Shown here in pieces: positions 9,501 through 16,842 of a stretch of 64,000 nt of DNA. The notes below the pieces were generated by a model. The model was not told the origin of the DNA. It saw only the letters and a program-made list of their open reading frames with translations, and did not search any database. Source of the DNA: Nocardioides luteus (GTDB lineage Bacteria; Actinomycetota; Actinomycetes; Propionibacteriales; Nocardioidaceae); NCBI RefSeq assembly GCF_015752315.1, contig NZ_JADOVJ010000001.1, forward strand, positions 1,852,501-1,916,500, in the 5' to 3' direction. The position numbers and the translations under genes are program-made. The stretch's first letter is position 1. Each line of letters starts with the position of its first letter.

Positions 9501-9707
9501 GCCGACGCGTCCATCGAGGCACACGGGCAACGCTATGCGGCCGCCTTCGTCCAACTGATGCACGCGAAGCTGAGACGAGCACTCGGGGACCCGCTCGAAG
9601 CCGTCCACGAGGCCGCGGGACGTGCCCGCGCGACAGCGATCACCCAGCAGGCGTACCTGTTCGTCCATCGCGCGGACGACTTCCTCGGGCTGGCTCGCAG
9701 CTCGTGA
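6507..9707 (+). CDS. SARP/AfsR-like regulator with BTAD and ATPase domains
   Basis: The protein has 1066 residues. An OmpR-type winged helix occupies about residues 15-90 (LRLQILGPLRAYRDDVEL, then YVGTIRRMLEPD). The bacterial transcriptional activation domain runs to about residue 245. An STAND/AAA-type ATPase follows, with Walker A GEPGAGKTS near residue 310 and Walker B VLVIDDLQWAD near 420. The C-terminal half is helical and TPR-like. There is no C-terminal LuxR helix-turn-helix, so DNA binding rests on the N-terminus. Such proteins activate secondary-metabolite or transport genes; here the divergent MFS operon is the likely target. Confidence 0.9.
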   Translation: MEHSSIAERSDPRSSLRLQILGPLRAYRDDVELETGPRQQGYLLALLLARAGRPTSMSELVDLLWEENVPMSAVNTVQKYVGTIRRMLEPDLPARESGRFIVRRGGGYAFVGGTAAVDLIDFRSHVDSARTHLSSGRRDEAVDQYAQALGLWHGPAGDGLGPSATTSPLFAGINEEFFDACVAVGELAHTQRLSTQILQPLRLAAWMAPLNEPVQASLMTALAAAGKQAEALSVFEAVRARLAGDLGVTPGEALQAARTRVVKQARVRSDQQSDQGESAPLVGRGEERALLARSLESAAAGNAALIMAEGEPGAGKTSLFSEFTQDAERLGALVVWGRSLNHEGTPALWPWSRLISDLVASQPEPTRAGLASGEIRRLLDPRPENLLGGAVLPDSGAQFRLFEQTVDLIRRAAAERPVVLVIDDLQWADVASLQLFRHVATQQPDGVVLAGLLRDRAPAPGDGLGGMLAAVGRLPHHQRIRIGPLQPTEVGELVRRETGRTPSPYVARCIQARTEGNPFFVRELARLLADSDLDVAAGEDALVRTGVPSTVRDIVRDRLAGLDQETRRLVEIAALIGREVDVRLLARAAGVGMSACSALLATADSQGLLEPAEDRPLSVRFVHDLVRESVHQTTSRLLSTGRLHLQIADALEGIHGDDDAVTERLAHHLWLAGPFADPTRTTTALVRGGRRAVAQSAFDAAVPHLEAAASIAHSAGLLELELSALSQLVAVIGMQTGYMGSADATFDLLERAERAARGLGREREAADFLFSHWAAHSQAIQLDRSGQLAHRLLADSERSEDPVVRAYGRHAWGIHQWDVGNVGEAYRHLSESNAVVAERAKSLEQDQLRHDLQLLSPAMLALNAALHGKDDEARRIFGRIESDAGNHSYDVTVWSAFAVTAAALMADPHWALRAAERGIAADPEFAFRFLGAYQRLGRCWAHAVTGRDADRSLAEAEALIESNLTDPPRSGLTTWLALLGEMYLANGRVQEAADALRRADASIEAHGQRYAAAFVQLMHAKLRRALGDPLEAVHEAAGRARATAITQQAYLFVHRADDFLGLARSS

Positions 9708-9852
9708 GCCGCAGTGGCGGGCAGTGGATCAGCAGTGCCGGCAGCGCCATCGCCGATCGCGGCGAAGGAGGGATGTCTGTGCCCAGCCTTCGCCGTGAGA
9801 TCGCGGCAGGTTCGGGCCTTGGCGCGGAGCGTGGCCCTCGGGTGGCTGCATC

Positions 9853-10692
9853 TCAGGTGTAGAGAGCCGTCGCCCCGCCCCACAGCGCGCCCGGGTTCAG
9901 GCGAGCGGGATAGCGCTCCAGCATCGCGTTGAAGAAGTCGAGGGCGGTGGTCTGTTCGGTCAGGAGCGTTGCCGCGGAGGTGAGGTAGTCCCGCGTCTCG
10001 CGAATCGTCCGCTCCGCGTCGTCATCGAGGGCCTTGTTCTTGTGGCCGGCCACGATGAGCCGTGGGTGGAGCGACTCGACGGTGTCGATCGCGCGGAGCC
10101 AGGCGTTGATGCCGTCACCCTGCGCCTCTCGCAGGAACTGGTGCACCCCGTTGTAGATGACGTCGCCGGCGACGACCAGGTCGAGGTCTGGGACATGGAG
10201 CACGCTGGTCTCGTCCGTGTCGGTGTGCCCGACCTCGATCACCGTGAGCGGGTGCCCCTCGAGGTCGATCGTGTTGTCGACGACCTTCGTCGCCACGACG
10301 TCGGTCGCGGGGATCTGGCCGGGAAAGAGTGCATCCCAGAAGAACTCGCGAATGGCGAGGTTGCCGTGCATCTGCTCGATCGTCCCGGCGGTGGCGACCA
10401 CCTCGGCGCCGAATCGCTCGGCGAGCTCGGCGGAGCCGAACCAGTGGTCGCCGTGGCCGTGGGTGGCGAAGATGTACGTCAGGTTCTTCCCGGTCGACTC
10501 GACCCAGTCGCCGACGGCGGCGGTCTGGGCGATCGTCATCGGCGGATCGACGAGGACGGCGTCCCGGTCGCCGGAGATCAGCGTGATCGACAGCGGCGAG
10601 AACTCGCGCTTGTCGCCGTTCGGCACGAGGTCGGTGACGTTCTGGGGGATGGGGTCGGCGATGAAGACCTCGTAGGTCAGGTTTCCAGGCAT
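9853..10692 (-). CDS. Metallo-beta-lactamase-fold hydrolase
   Basis: The 279-residue protein has the MBL-fold zinc signature THGHGDHWFG near residue 88. Later ligands lie in GHTDTDETS and AGDVIYNG, and a final His in VAGHKNKALDD. The start at 10692 has GGAG five bases upstream. An alternative ATG at 10725 would overlap the thioesterase stop by four bases and add 11 residues but lacks a ribosome binding site. The fold covers lactonases, thioesterases and glyoxalase II-type enzymes, so the substrate is open. It follows the thioesterase gene in the same transcript and ends tail-to-tail with the SARP gene, 145 bp away. Confidence 0.85.
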   Translation of the reverse strand: MPGNLTYEVFIADPIPQNVTDLVPNGDKREFSPLSITLISGDRDAVLVDPPMTIAQTAAVGDWVESTGKNLTYIFATHGHGDHWFGSAELAERFGAEVVATAGTIEQMHGNLAIREFFWDALFPGQIPATDVVATKVVDNTIDLEGHPLTVIEVGHTDTDETSVLHVPDLDLVVAGDVIYNGVHQFLREAQGDGINAWLRAIDTVESLHPRLIVAGHKNKALDDDAERTIRETRDYLTSAATLLTEQTTALDFFNAMLERYPARLNPGALWGGATALYT

Positions 10693-10721
10693 TGGTGCTC
10701 CACGTTGTTCGGTGAGTGTGG

Positions 10722-11204
10722 TCATGTGAAGAGCAGGCAGGTGGCGATCGCATGCGCCACGACCCGCCCGTTGCTGTCGATGACTCGCGCCTCGGCAGTG
10801 GCGGTGCGGCGCCCGATGGTGACGACCTCGGCTCGGCAGCGGAGCAGCCCGCTGTCGAGGTTGGCGGCCCTGGTGAACTTGATGTTCAGATCGAGCGACG
10901 TGTATCCGGTCCCTGCGGGGAGCTTCGTGTGAACGGCACAGCCAAGAGCTGAGTCGGCAAGACCCGCGAGCATTCCGCCGTGCACCGACCCGATCGGGTT
11001 GTAGTGCCACTCCTCGGGCTGCATCTCGAACTCCGCCCAGCCGTCACCCACGGCGACCGGAAGGATGTTCGTCGTCGCTCCGGCGGGAACGAGTGGCAGC
11101 TCTCCGCTCCCGATCTTGCCGAGGAACTCCAGTCCGCTCAGGCCGGCGGCGGCATCGACGAAGACCTTCGGGTCTTCCCAGGAGTACGTGCGTTCCCGGC
11201 TCAT
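10722..11204 (-). CDS. PaaI-family hotdog acyl-CoA thioesterase
   Basis: This 160-residue protein has the PaaI-type hotdog signature GSVHGGMLAGLADSALG near residue 75. The HGG...D arrangement binds the CoA thioester and activates water. The C-terminal strands (ARVIDSNGRVVAHAIATCLLF) complete the fold. PaaI-type enzymes release CoA from aryl- or acyl-CoA. It lies 42 bp after the thiolase gene, so the two probably serve acyl-CoA turnover together. Its TGA overlaps a possible ATG for the MBL-fold gene. Confidence 0.88.
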   Translation of the reverse strand: MSRERTYSWEDPKVFVDAAAGLSGLEFLGKIGSGELPLVPAGATTNILPVAVGDGWAEFEMQPEEWHYNPIGSVHGGMLAGLADSALGCAVHTKLPAGTGYTSLDLNIKFTRAANLDSGLLRCRAEVVTIGRRTATAEARVIDSNGRVVAHAIATCLLFT

Positions 11205-11246
11205 GCGCGGCTCCGTGCTCTGCGTGTGCCGTGCATCTGCGGCATG

Positions 11247-12413
11247 TCAGATCCTCTCGATGATGGTCGCGTTGGCCAGTCCGCCGGCCTCGCACATGAC
11301 CTGGAGGCCGAACCGGCCGCCGGTCTGTTCGAGATTGCTCAGCAGGGTGGTCATGAGCCGGGCGCCGGAACCGCCGAGAGGGTGGCCGATCGCGATGGCG
11401 CCGCCGTTGATGTTGACCCGGGCGAGATCGGCGCCGGTCTCCTTCTGCCAGGCGAGCACGACGGAGGCGAACGCCTCGTTGACCTCGAAGGCATCGATGT
11501 CGTCGATGGACAGTCCGGCCTTCTGGAGCACCTTCTGGGTGGCCGGGATGATGCCGGTGAGCATGTAGATCGGGTCGTCGCCGGCGATGGCGAAGGAGTG
11601 CACGCGTGCCCTGGGGGTCAGGCCGAGACGCGCGGTGGCCTCTTCGCTCGCCACCAGGATGGCTGCGGACCCGTCATTGACCGGCGAGCTGTTGCCCGCT
11701 GTGACACGCCAGTCGAGATCGGGGTAACGCTCGACCCAGTAGTCGTTCTTGAAGGCCAGCCGGAGGCCGGCGAGCGTGTCGATCGAGGTTTCGGGGCGGA
11801 TGGTCTCGTCGGTGCGTAGGTCGTTGACCGGTGCCACCTGAGAATCGAAGAGCCCGTCCTTCCACGCGCGTGCGGCGCGGTGATGGGACTCGGCGGCGAA
11901 CTCGTCGAGTCGGGTGCGGGAGAGGTTCCACTTGTTGGCGATCAGCTCGGCGCTGATGCCCTGGGGCACCAGGCCGTGGTCGTATCTGGCCCCGACCTTG
12001 GAGCCCACGAAGTCCTTGCCGAGGGTCTGCGAGCCGATCGGAATCCGGGACATCGACTCCACGCCCGAGGCGATGGCGACGTCGTACGCTCCGGCGATCA
12101 CGCCCTGTGCGGCGAAGTGCAGGGCCTGCTGGGAGGAGCCGCACTGCCGGTCGACGGTCACGCCGGGGACCGACTCGGGGAACCCCGCCCCGAGCAGCGC
12201 CCAGCGGGCCGTGTTGCCGGACTGTTCGCCGACCTGGCCGACCGCACCGGAGATCACGTCGTCCACCACGGACGGGTCGATGCCGGTGCGGGAGACGAGG
12301 GCCGCCAACGTGTGGGCGTGCAGGTCGACGGAGTGGATCTCGGAGTAGGCGCCGCCTGGCTTTCCCTTGGCGATGGGAGTGCGGACGGCGTCGACGATGT
12401 ATGCGCTGGTCAT
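11247..12413 (-). CDS. Acetyl-CoA acetyltransferase (thiolase family)
   Basis: The 388-residue protein is a full-length thiolase. The acylated Cys lies in VDRQCGSSQQALH near residue 89, the His in GGAIAIGHPLGGSGAR near residue 345, and the second Cys in CEAGGLANA near residue 377. The EVNEAFAS segment is also conserved. It either cleaves beta-ketoacyl-CoA in fatty-acid or side-chain degradation or condenses two acetyl-CoA. It is transcribed away from the HxlR regulator across a 102-bp region with candidate operators, and downstream come the thioesterase and MBL-fold genes. Confidence 0.92.
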   Translation of the reverse strand: MTSAYIVDAVRTPIAKGKPGGAYSEIHSVDLHAHTLAALVSRTGIDPSVVDDVISGAVGQVGEQSGNTARWALLGAGFPESVPGVTVDRQCGSSQQALHFAAQGVIAGAYDVAIASGVESMSRIPIGSQTLGKDFVGSKVGARYDHGLVPQGISAELIANKWNLSRTRLDEFAAESHHRAARAWKDGLFDSQVAPVNDLRTDETIRPETSIDTLAGLRLAFKNDYWVERYPDLDWRVTAGNSSPVNDGSAAILVASEEATARLGLTPRARVHSFAIAGDDPIYMLTGIIPATQKVLQKAGLSIDDIDAFEVNEAFASVVLAWQKETGADLARVNINGGAIAIGHPLGGSGARLMTTLLSNLEQTGGRFGLQVMCEAGGLANATIIERI

Positions 12414-12460
12414 GACGGGGAGTTCCTTTCAGAGGCGCGACCCTGGCTCAGGGAAACCAT

Positions 12461-12509
12461 AGTCAGAACGTACACCCTGACTTGTGACAAGCAAAGCCAG
12501 AGGTACGAT
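12461..12509 (+). promoter_or_regulatory. Divergent operator/promoter between thiolase and HxlR genes
   Basis: AGTCAG (12461-12466) and CTGACT (12477-12482) form an inverted repeat. The 11-bp palindrome CTTGTGACAAG spans 12481-12491. A plus-strand promoter reads TTGTGA (12482-12487), 16 bases, then TACGAT (12504-12509). This puts the transcription start at or within a base of the HxlR ATG at 12516, so that mRNA is probably leaderless. The palindromes are the likely HxlR sites. Confidence 0.5.
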
Positions 12510-12515
12510 GGCGCC

Positions 12516-13061
12516 ATGGATCACGACGACAGCGCAGCTGGCTCGACCGACGTCCTCGAGCGCCTGGGAGCCTTCTCGGACCGTGACGACTGGCCCGCGA
12601 AGGGTTGGTGCCGGATCGAGCGCTCGCTCGACGTCATCGGTACCCGTTCGGCGATGGTGGTGGTCCGAGAGCTGTTCTACGGCGGGAGCAGGTTCGACGA
12701 GCTCGCCCGCCGAACCGGGCTGAGCGAGGCGGTCGTCGCCGGGCGGCTCAAGCAGCTGTACGCCGACGGGATCGTCGACCGCAGGCCGTACCGAGAGGCG
12801 GGCAAGCGCACGCGCGACGAATACGTCCTGACGGAACGCGGGCGTGGACTCTTTCCGATCGTCGTCGCCCTGATCGAGTGGGGCGAAGGATTGCGGGACG
12901 ACCATCGGACAGGCGTCGAGCTGATCCACCGCGACTGCGGCACATCGCTGTCTGCTGTGGTGACGTGCGAGAAGGGCCATGACGTGCCCGTGGAGCGCGC
13001 GGCCGTGCGGCTCAGGGACGAGGAGTACGCCCTCGCCGGTCGCCGCCGCCCGAAGAAGTAG
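12516..13061 (+). CDS. HxlR-family transcriptional regulator
   Basis: The 181-residue protein has the HxlR winged helix in residues 28-120. CRIERSLDVIGTRSAMVVVRELFYG leads into the recognition helix GLSEAVVAGRLKQL and the wing DRRPYREAGKRTRDEYVLTERG. The C-terminal tail contains a Cys-His pair region (HRDCGTSLSAVVTCEKGH) that might bind metal or be redox-active. It faces the thiolase operon and probably represses it and itself. The promoter places the start of transcription at the ATG. Confidence 0.85.
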   Translation: MDHDDSAAGSTDVLERLGAFSDRDDWPAKGWCRIERSLDVIGTRSAMVVVRELFYGGSRFDELARRTGLSEAVVAGRLKQLYADGIVDRRPYREAGKRTRDEYVLTERGRGLFPIVVALIEWGEGLRDDHRTGVELIHRDCGTSLSAVVTCEKGHDVPVERAAVRLRDEEYALAGRRRPKK

Positions 13062-13117
13062 GGATGCTCGAGGCCGAGATCCACGCCGAGGAGGAGGCTC
13101 TCGCCGCGAGCGCCAGG

Positions 13118-13147
13118 CCGTTGGTCCGCGGCGCGGAGGACCAACGG
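13118..13147 (+). terminator. Hairpin after the HxlR gene
   Basis: CCGTTGGTCC (13118-13127) and GGACCAACGG (13138-13147) form a perfect 10-bp stem with a 10-base loop. No T-run follows, as is common in high-GC terminators. A 29-codon ORF (13064-13153) covers it but shows no family features. Confidence 0.55.
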
Positions 13148-13188
13148 CACTGAGGCCGGGGCGGACGCTCGGACTACGTTGGCCGCGG

Positions 13189-14076
13189 GTGAGTCCTGTG
13201 ACCGAGCCAATTCCTGACGGCAAGCCGCATGAGTCCACGAGCACCAGCCGCCGGTGGGCGTGGGCGATGACCGCCGTCGCGGCGGTGCTCGCGGTTGCGG
13301 TCGTCGTGTTCATCGCCCTTGCGGTGCGCTCGGAGGACGGTGACCGTCGTGCGGACCCGAGTCCGTCGGCGAGCAGCACCGCGACGCCGTCGCCTTCCAC
13401 GAGCACGACTCCTACGGAGTCCGCCACCCCGAGCCCGACACCTACGAGACCGACGCCCACGTCGCCCTCGCGGTTCGGCTTTCAGCCGCTGTGGCCGTTC
13501 GCCGGCGTCGAGGAAGCGGCGGTGTGGCAACAGGCATATCGCGAGGGCGGGCACCAGCCGTGGCACCTCGATGCGGGGCTGGTCGCGCTGCGGTTCACCC
13601 AGAGCTACCTCGGGTACCAGGAGGTCGACCGGGTGTTGCGGGTGACGATCTCCGACGACCAGGCATGGGTCGACGTCGGGTTCCGGCTGCCCGACGGCAA
13701 GGCCAGCACGTCGGCGATCCTGCACCTGGCGAAGATCGGAACCGGTTCGTACGCCCCGTGGGAGGTCGTCGGAACGAAGGACAGCACCCTGTCGCTGACC
13801 ACCCCGCGCTACGGCGCGACGGTCACGTCCCCGATGGCCGTCGGCGGCCGGATCACCGGGGTGGACGAGAGCCTCGTGGTCCGGGTCCTGCGCCTGGGCA
13901 CCGGCGAGGTCGGCCATTCCCCAGGTGTCCCCGCCGGTGGGCAGGACCGTCCGTGGTCGACCACGATGCCGTTCGCCGCACCCGCGGGCAGCGTACTGAC
14001 CATCGCGGTGTCGACCGGTGGTCATGTCGCCGGCGTCGAGCGGTTCGCCATCACGGGCGTCCGCGTCGGGCCATAG
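13189..14076 (+). CDS. Membrane-anchored protein with Gmad2-like immunoglobulin domain
   Basis: The protein has about 295 residues. A single membrane helix lies at residues 25-46 (AMTAVAAVLAVAVVVFIALA). A Pro/Ser/Thr-rich linker with repeated TPS follows to about residue 95. The C-terminal 85 residues, from TTPRYGATVTSPMAVGGRITG on, resemble the Gmad2 spore-germination/surface immunoglobulin-like domain. It is probably an anchored extracellular protein. The GTG at 13189 follows a TACGTT -10 box closely, suggesting a leaderless mRNA; GTG 13198 is the alternative. It overlaps the convergent DUF6326 gene by 26 bp. Confidence 0.7.
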   Translation: MSPVTEPIPDGKPHESTSTSRRWAWAMTAVAAVLAVAVVVFIALAVRSEDGDRRADPSPSASSTATPSPSTSTTPTESATPSPTPTRPTPTSPSRFGFQPLWPFAGVEEAAVWQQAYREGGHQPWHLDAGLVALRFTQSYLGYQEVDRVLRVTISDDQAWVDVGFRLPDGKASTSAILHLAKIGTGSYAPWEVVGTKDSTLSLTTPRYGATVTSPMAVGGRITGVDESLVVRVLRLGTGEVGHSPGVPAGGQDRPWSTTMPFAAPAGSVLTIAVSTGGHVAGVERFAITGVRVGP

Positions 14077-14530
14077 CGCTGTCTCCGGCCGGGGCGGTCG
14101 CGGCGGTGGCGGTGCGGGGCCAGGTCCAGGCGTACCGGACGATGAGCGCGAGAAGGCCCAGTTCGAGCACGACGCCGAGACCGTAGAAATACAGCCAGGA
14201 CGCGCCCGCCAGGTTGAAGGCCGTGACCGGGACGTAGAGCGCGGCCACGACGAGGTTGGTGATGCGGTTCGCCCGGGCGGGCAGTGTCATCGACAGCACG
14301 ACCATGAGGGTCGGGACGGACACGAGGGCCAGCGCCGCGGTCGAGAAGGTCTGGGAGAGGTCGAACTCGAAGACCTTGCCGGCGAGGATGTCGTCGACGA
14401 CGCCGGGCGTGAAGAAGTTGAGGATGTCCACGTAGGCGTAGAGGAACATGAAGCTCGTCCATGCTGCGGCGAGCTTGGCTCGCACGGAGGTCGGCTGGTC
14501 GTCCAGAGTGGCGGTCTGACGTGTTGTCAT
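14051..14530 (-). CDS. DUF6326-like integral membrane protein
   Basis: This 159-residue protein has four predicted membrane helices, starting with AAWTSFMFLYAYVDILNFF and ending with LYFYGLGVVLELGLLALI. The pattern fits the small DUF6326 family of unknown function. GGAG lies six bases before the ATG at 14530; an adjacent ATG at 14533 would be too close to it. It diverges from the two-component operon, so it may be one of its targets. Confidence 0.7.
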   Translation of the reverse strand: MTTRQTATLDDQPTSVRAKLAAAWTSFMFLYAYVDILNFFTPGVVDDILAGKVFEFDLSQTFSTAALALVSVPTLMVVLSMTLPARANRITNLVVAALYVPVTAFNLAGASWLYFYGLGVVLELGLLALIVRYAWTWPRTATAATAPAGDSAMARRGRP

Positions 14531-14655
14531 CATGGGCTCCGTTGTCGTGGTGAGGATCGGTGGGTCAACGCTCGCCGAGCCCGGCAGCGGGCACATCGGA
14601 CCGGAGGCCGGAGTCCGCCCGGCCGATGGAACGATCTCCGTCTCGTACTTTCGGC

Positions 14656-14686
14656 CGGTACGCCGCGGCGTACCGATCCCTAGGCT
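14656..14686 (+). promoter_or_regulatory. 20-bp perfect palindrome and -10 box before the histidine kinase gene
   Basis: CGGTACGCCGCGGCGTACCG (14656-14675) is a perfect palindrome. Five bases on, TAGGCT (14681-14686) is a typical -10 box, placed seven bases before the GTG start at 14693, so the message is probably leaderless. The palindrome covers the -35 position and is the likely binding site of the response regulator or of a repressor. Confidence 0.6.
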
Positions 14687-14692
14687 GGGGCC

Positions 14693-15832
14693 GTGAACAC
14701 TGTCCGCCGCGCCATCTGGCACGAGCCGCGGCCTGCAGACGCCCCGGCTGTGGGTCGTCTGGACTGGCTGCTGGCGGGCGTCTTTGCCGCCGCCACCCTG
14801 GTCGAGGGCATCGTTCGGCCGGGCCTGGCCTGGCGGCCCCTGGTGACGGTGCTCGCCCTGGCACTGGTGCCTGCCCTGCTCTGCCGGCGGGACCGCCCCC
14901 TGCTGGCGGCCCTCGTCGGTTGGGGCGTCGCCGGGCTGCTCTCGGCCCTCCAGTTGGCTGTGCACGCCGGGGATCTCGGCCTCTACTCGATGATGGCCGA
15001 CCTGATCCTGCTCTACTCCCTGGTGCGGTGGGGCTCGGGACGGGAGATCGTGCTGGGGACGGCGTTCGTGGTGGTGGTCGTCGTGCTGGGGATGTACGCC
15101 TCCTCCGCGGGCTGGGCTGATCTCTTCGGCGGCAGCGTCCTTCTGCTGCTGATCGTCGCCCTCGCGGCCGTGTTCCGCTACCGAGCCGACCTCTGGCAGC
15201 GCCAGCAGCGCGAGATCCGCAACCAGGAGCGGGTGGCGCTCGCGCGCGAGCTGCACGACACCGTGGCCCACCACGTCTCGGCCATCGCGGTGCAGGCGCA
15301 GGCCGGTGGCGTGGTCGCGGGCATCCAGCCCGAGAAGGCCGTCGAGGTCCTGGCCGCGATCGAGTCGGAGGCGTCGCGAACCCTGGCGGAGATGAGATCG
15401 ATGGTGCGGGTGCTGCGGGAGGAGGAGGCCGTCGCCTACTCGCCGCAGCCGGGAGTCGCGGACCTGCCCGCCCTGTCGCGCGCCGACGCGACGCCCGCCG
15501 TCGAGGTGTCGCTGAACGGTCCGTTGACCCGGCTGGCCGGACCCGTCGACGCCGCGCTCTACCGGCTCGCGCAGGAGGCGCTCACCAACGCCGTGCGGCA
15601 CGCCCGGGGCGCGACCCGGGTCGTGATCGACGTACGCCGGGAGGGTGAGGTCGTCAGGCTGCGCGTCAGCGACGACGGACACACCGAGCCGGGGCCGGCC
15701 CCAGAGCCTGGGTTCGGCCTGCTGGGCATGACCGAGCGGGCCCAGCTCCTCGGTGGATCGCTCCGGGCAGGTCCGGCGCCCGAGGGCGGCTGGCTGGTCG
15801 AGGCCGTTCTGCCGGCGGAGGCGCCGGCATGA
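14693..15832 (+). CDS. NarL-type sensor histidine kinase
   Basis: The 379-residue protein begins with about five membrane helices (residues 20-155), without a large extracellular sensor. The HisKA_3 motif ALARELHDTVAHHVSAIAVQ, with the phosphorylated His, is near residue 185. The ATPase domain shows QEALTNAVRHARGA and GFGLLGMTERAQLLGGSL. It autophosphorylates and passes phosphate to the response regulator, whose ATG overlaps its stop by four bases. The signal is unknown; the sensor type suggests a membrane or envelope cue. Confidence 0.93.
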   Translation: MNTVRRAIWHEPRPADAPAVGRLDWLLAGVFAAATLVEGIVRPGLAWRPLVTVLALALVPALLCRRDRPLLAALVGWGVAGLLSALQLAVHAGDLGLYSMMADLILLYSLVRWGSGREIVLGTAFVVVVVVLGMYASSAGWADLFGGSVLLLLIVALAAVFRYRADLWQRQQREIRNQERVALARELHDTVAHHVSAIAVQAQAGGVVAGIQPEKAVEVLAAIESEASRTLAEMRSMVRVLREEEAVAYSPQPGVADLPALSRADATPAVEVSLNGPLTRLAGPVDAALYRLAQEALTNAVRHARGATRVVIDVRREGEVVRLRVSDDGHTEPGPAPEPGFGLLGMTERAQLLGGSLRAGPAPEGGWLVEAVLPAEAPA

Positions 15833-16485
15833 GCATCCGTGTGGTGGTGGCCGACGACCAGGACCTGGTACGTACCGGGCTGGCGATGATCCTCGGCGCG
15901 CAGCCCGACCTCGAGGTCGTGGGGGAGGCGGCAGACGGGCTCGCCGCACTCGACCTGGCGGCCCGGCTGCGACCCGATGTCCTCCTCGTCGACATCCGGA
16001 TGCCCGGGCTCGACGGCGTCGAGGTCACCCGGCGCCTGGCCGGGCCGGACGTGACCGACCCGATGGCGGTCGTCGTGATCACCACCTTCGACCTCGACGA
16101 GTACGTCCTCGGCGCCCTGCGCGCCGGCGCCCGCGGATTCCTGCTCAAGGATGCCGGGCCGGAGCTCCTCGTGCAGGCCATCCACGCGGCGGCCGACGGG
16201 GACGCGCTGATCGCCCCCAACGTCACCCGCCGGCTGCTGGCGACCTTCGCCGACCAGGCTCCGGCGGTGCCGGTCCAGCCCGTCGATCCGCTCACCGAGC
16301 GCGAGGAGGAGGTGCTCGCCCTGGTGGCGCGGGGCCGGACCAACGCCGAGATCTCCACCGAGCTCTTCGTCAGCCTGAGCACGGTCAAGACCCATGTCGC
16401 CTCGTTGATGACCAAACTCGGCACCCGCAACCGCGTCGAGATCGCGATGTGGGCCTATGACACCGGGCGGGTGCGGGCCGGTTAG
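15829..16485 (+). CDS. NarL/LuxR-family response regulator
   Basis: The 218-residue protein has an N-terminal receiver domain (VVVADDQDLVRTGLAMIL) with the phosphorylated Asp in LLVDIRMPGLDG near residue 54. A C-terminal LuxR helix-turn-helix runs from LTEREEEVLALVARGRTNAEIS to VKTHVASLMTKL. Its ATG overlaps the kinase stop (ATGA), so the pair is co-translated. It probably binds the 20-bp palindrome before the kinase gene and may control the divergent membrane-protein gene. Confidence 0.94.
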   Translation: MSIRVVVADDQDLVRTGLAMILGAQPDLEVVGEAADGLAALDLAARLRPDVLLVDIRMPGLDGVEVTRRLAGPDVTDPMAVVVITTFDLDEYVLGALRAGARGFLLKDAGPELLVQAIHAAADGDALIAPNVTRRLLATFADQAPAVPVQPVDPLTEREEEVLALVARGRTNAEISTELFVSLSTVKTHVASLMTKLGTRNRVEIAMWAYDTGRVRAG

Positions 16486-16547
16486 GGAAGCACCCTGTTG
16501 ACCCCAACGCTGGTGACGAACCTTGTTGGAGGTGCCATGGTGGACCC

Positions 16548-16772
16548 ATGGCCGACGAAGACATCATCACCAGGATCAGCGCGCTCGTGGATGAGGAGCA
16601 CCAGCTCCGGTCCGGGTCGGGCGGCGACACTCAGCGGCTCGGCGAGCTCGAGACGCAGCTCGACCAGTGCTGGGATCTGCTCCGCCAGAGGCGCGCCAAA
16701 CGAGAGTTCGGCGAGCCCGAGTCCGAGGCGCACGTGCGTCCTCCGGAGACCGTGGAGAAGTACCTCTCCTGA
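16548..16772 (+). CDS. DUF2630-family small protein
   Basis: This 74-residue acidic, helical protein matches DUF2630. It has ISALVDEEHQLRS near residue 10, then a coiled segment LGELETQLDQCWDLLRQRRAKR, and ends in RPPETVEKYLS. The family is widespread in actinobacteria and has no known function. It stands alone between the response regulator and the convergent secreted-protein gene. Confidence 0.85.
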   Translation: MADEDIITRISALVDEEHQLRSGSGGDTQRLGELETQLDQCWDLLRQRRAKREFGEPESEAHVRPPETVEKYLS

Positions 16773-16842
16773 CGCAAGGACGGGCGTCGAGGTGGTGCAG
16801 CGACCGAGGAAGGTCGGCACCTGCACTCGCAACCGCGCCGAA

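Noticed and set aside
14534..15949. Minus-strand extension of the DUF6326 frame through the histidine kinase gene
   Set aside because: The extension is antisense to clear kinase motifs and shows no domain. A good ribosome binding site supports the short start at 14530.
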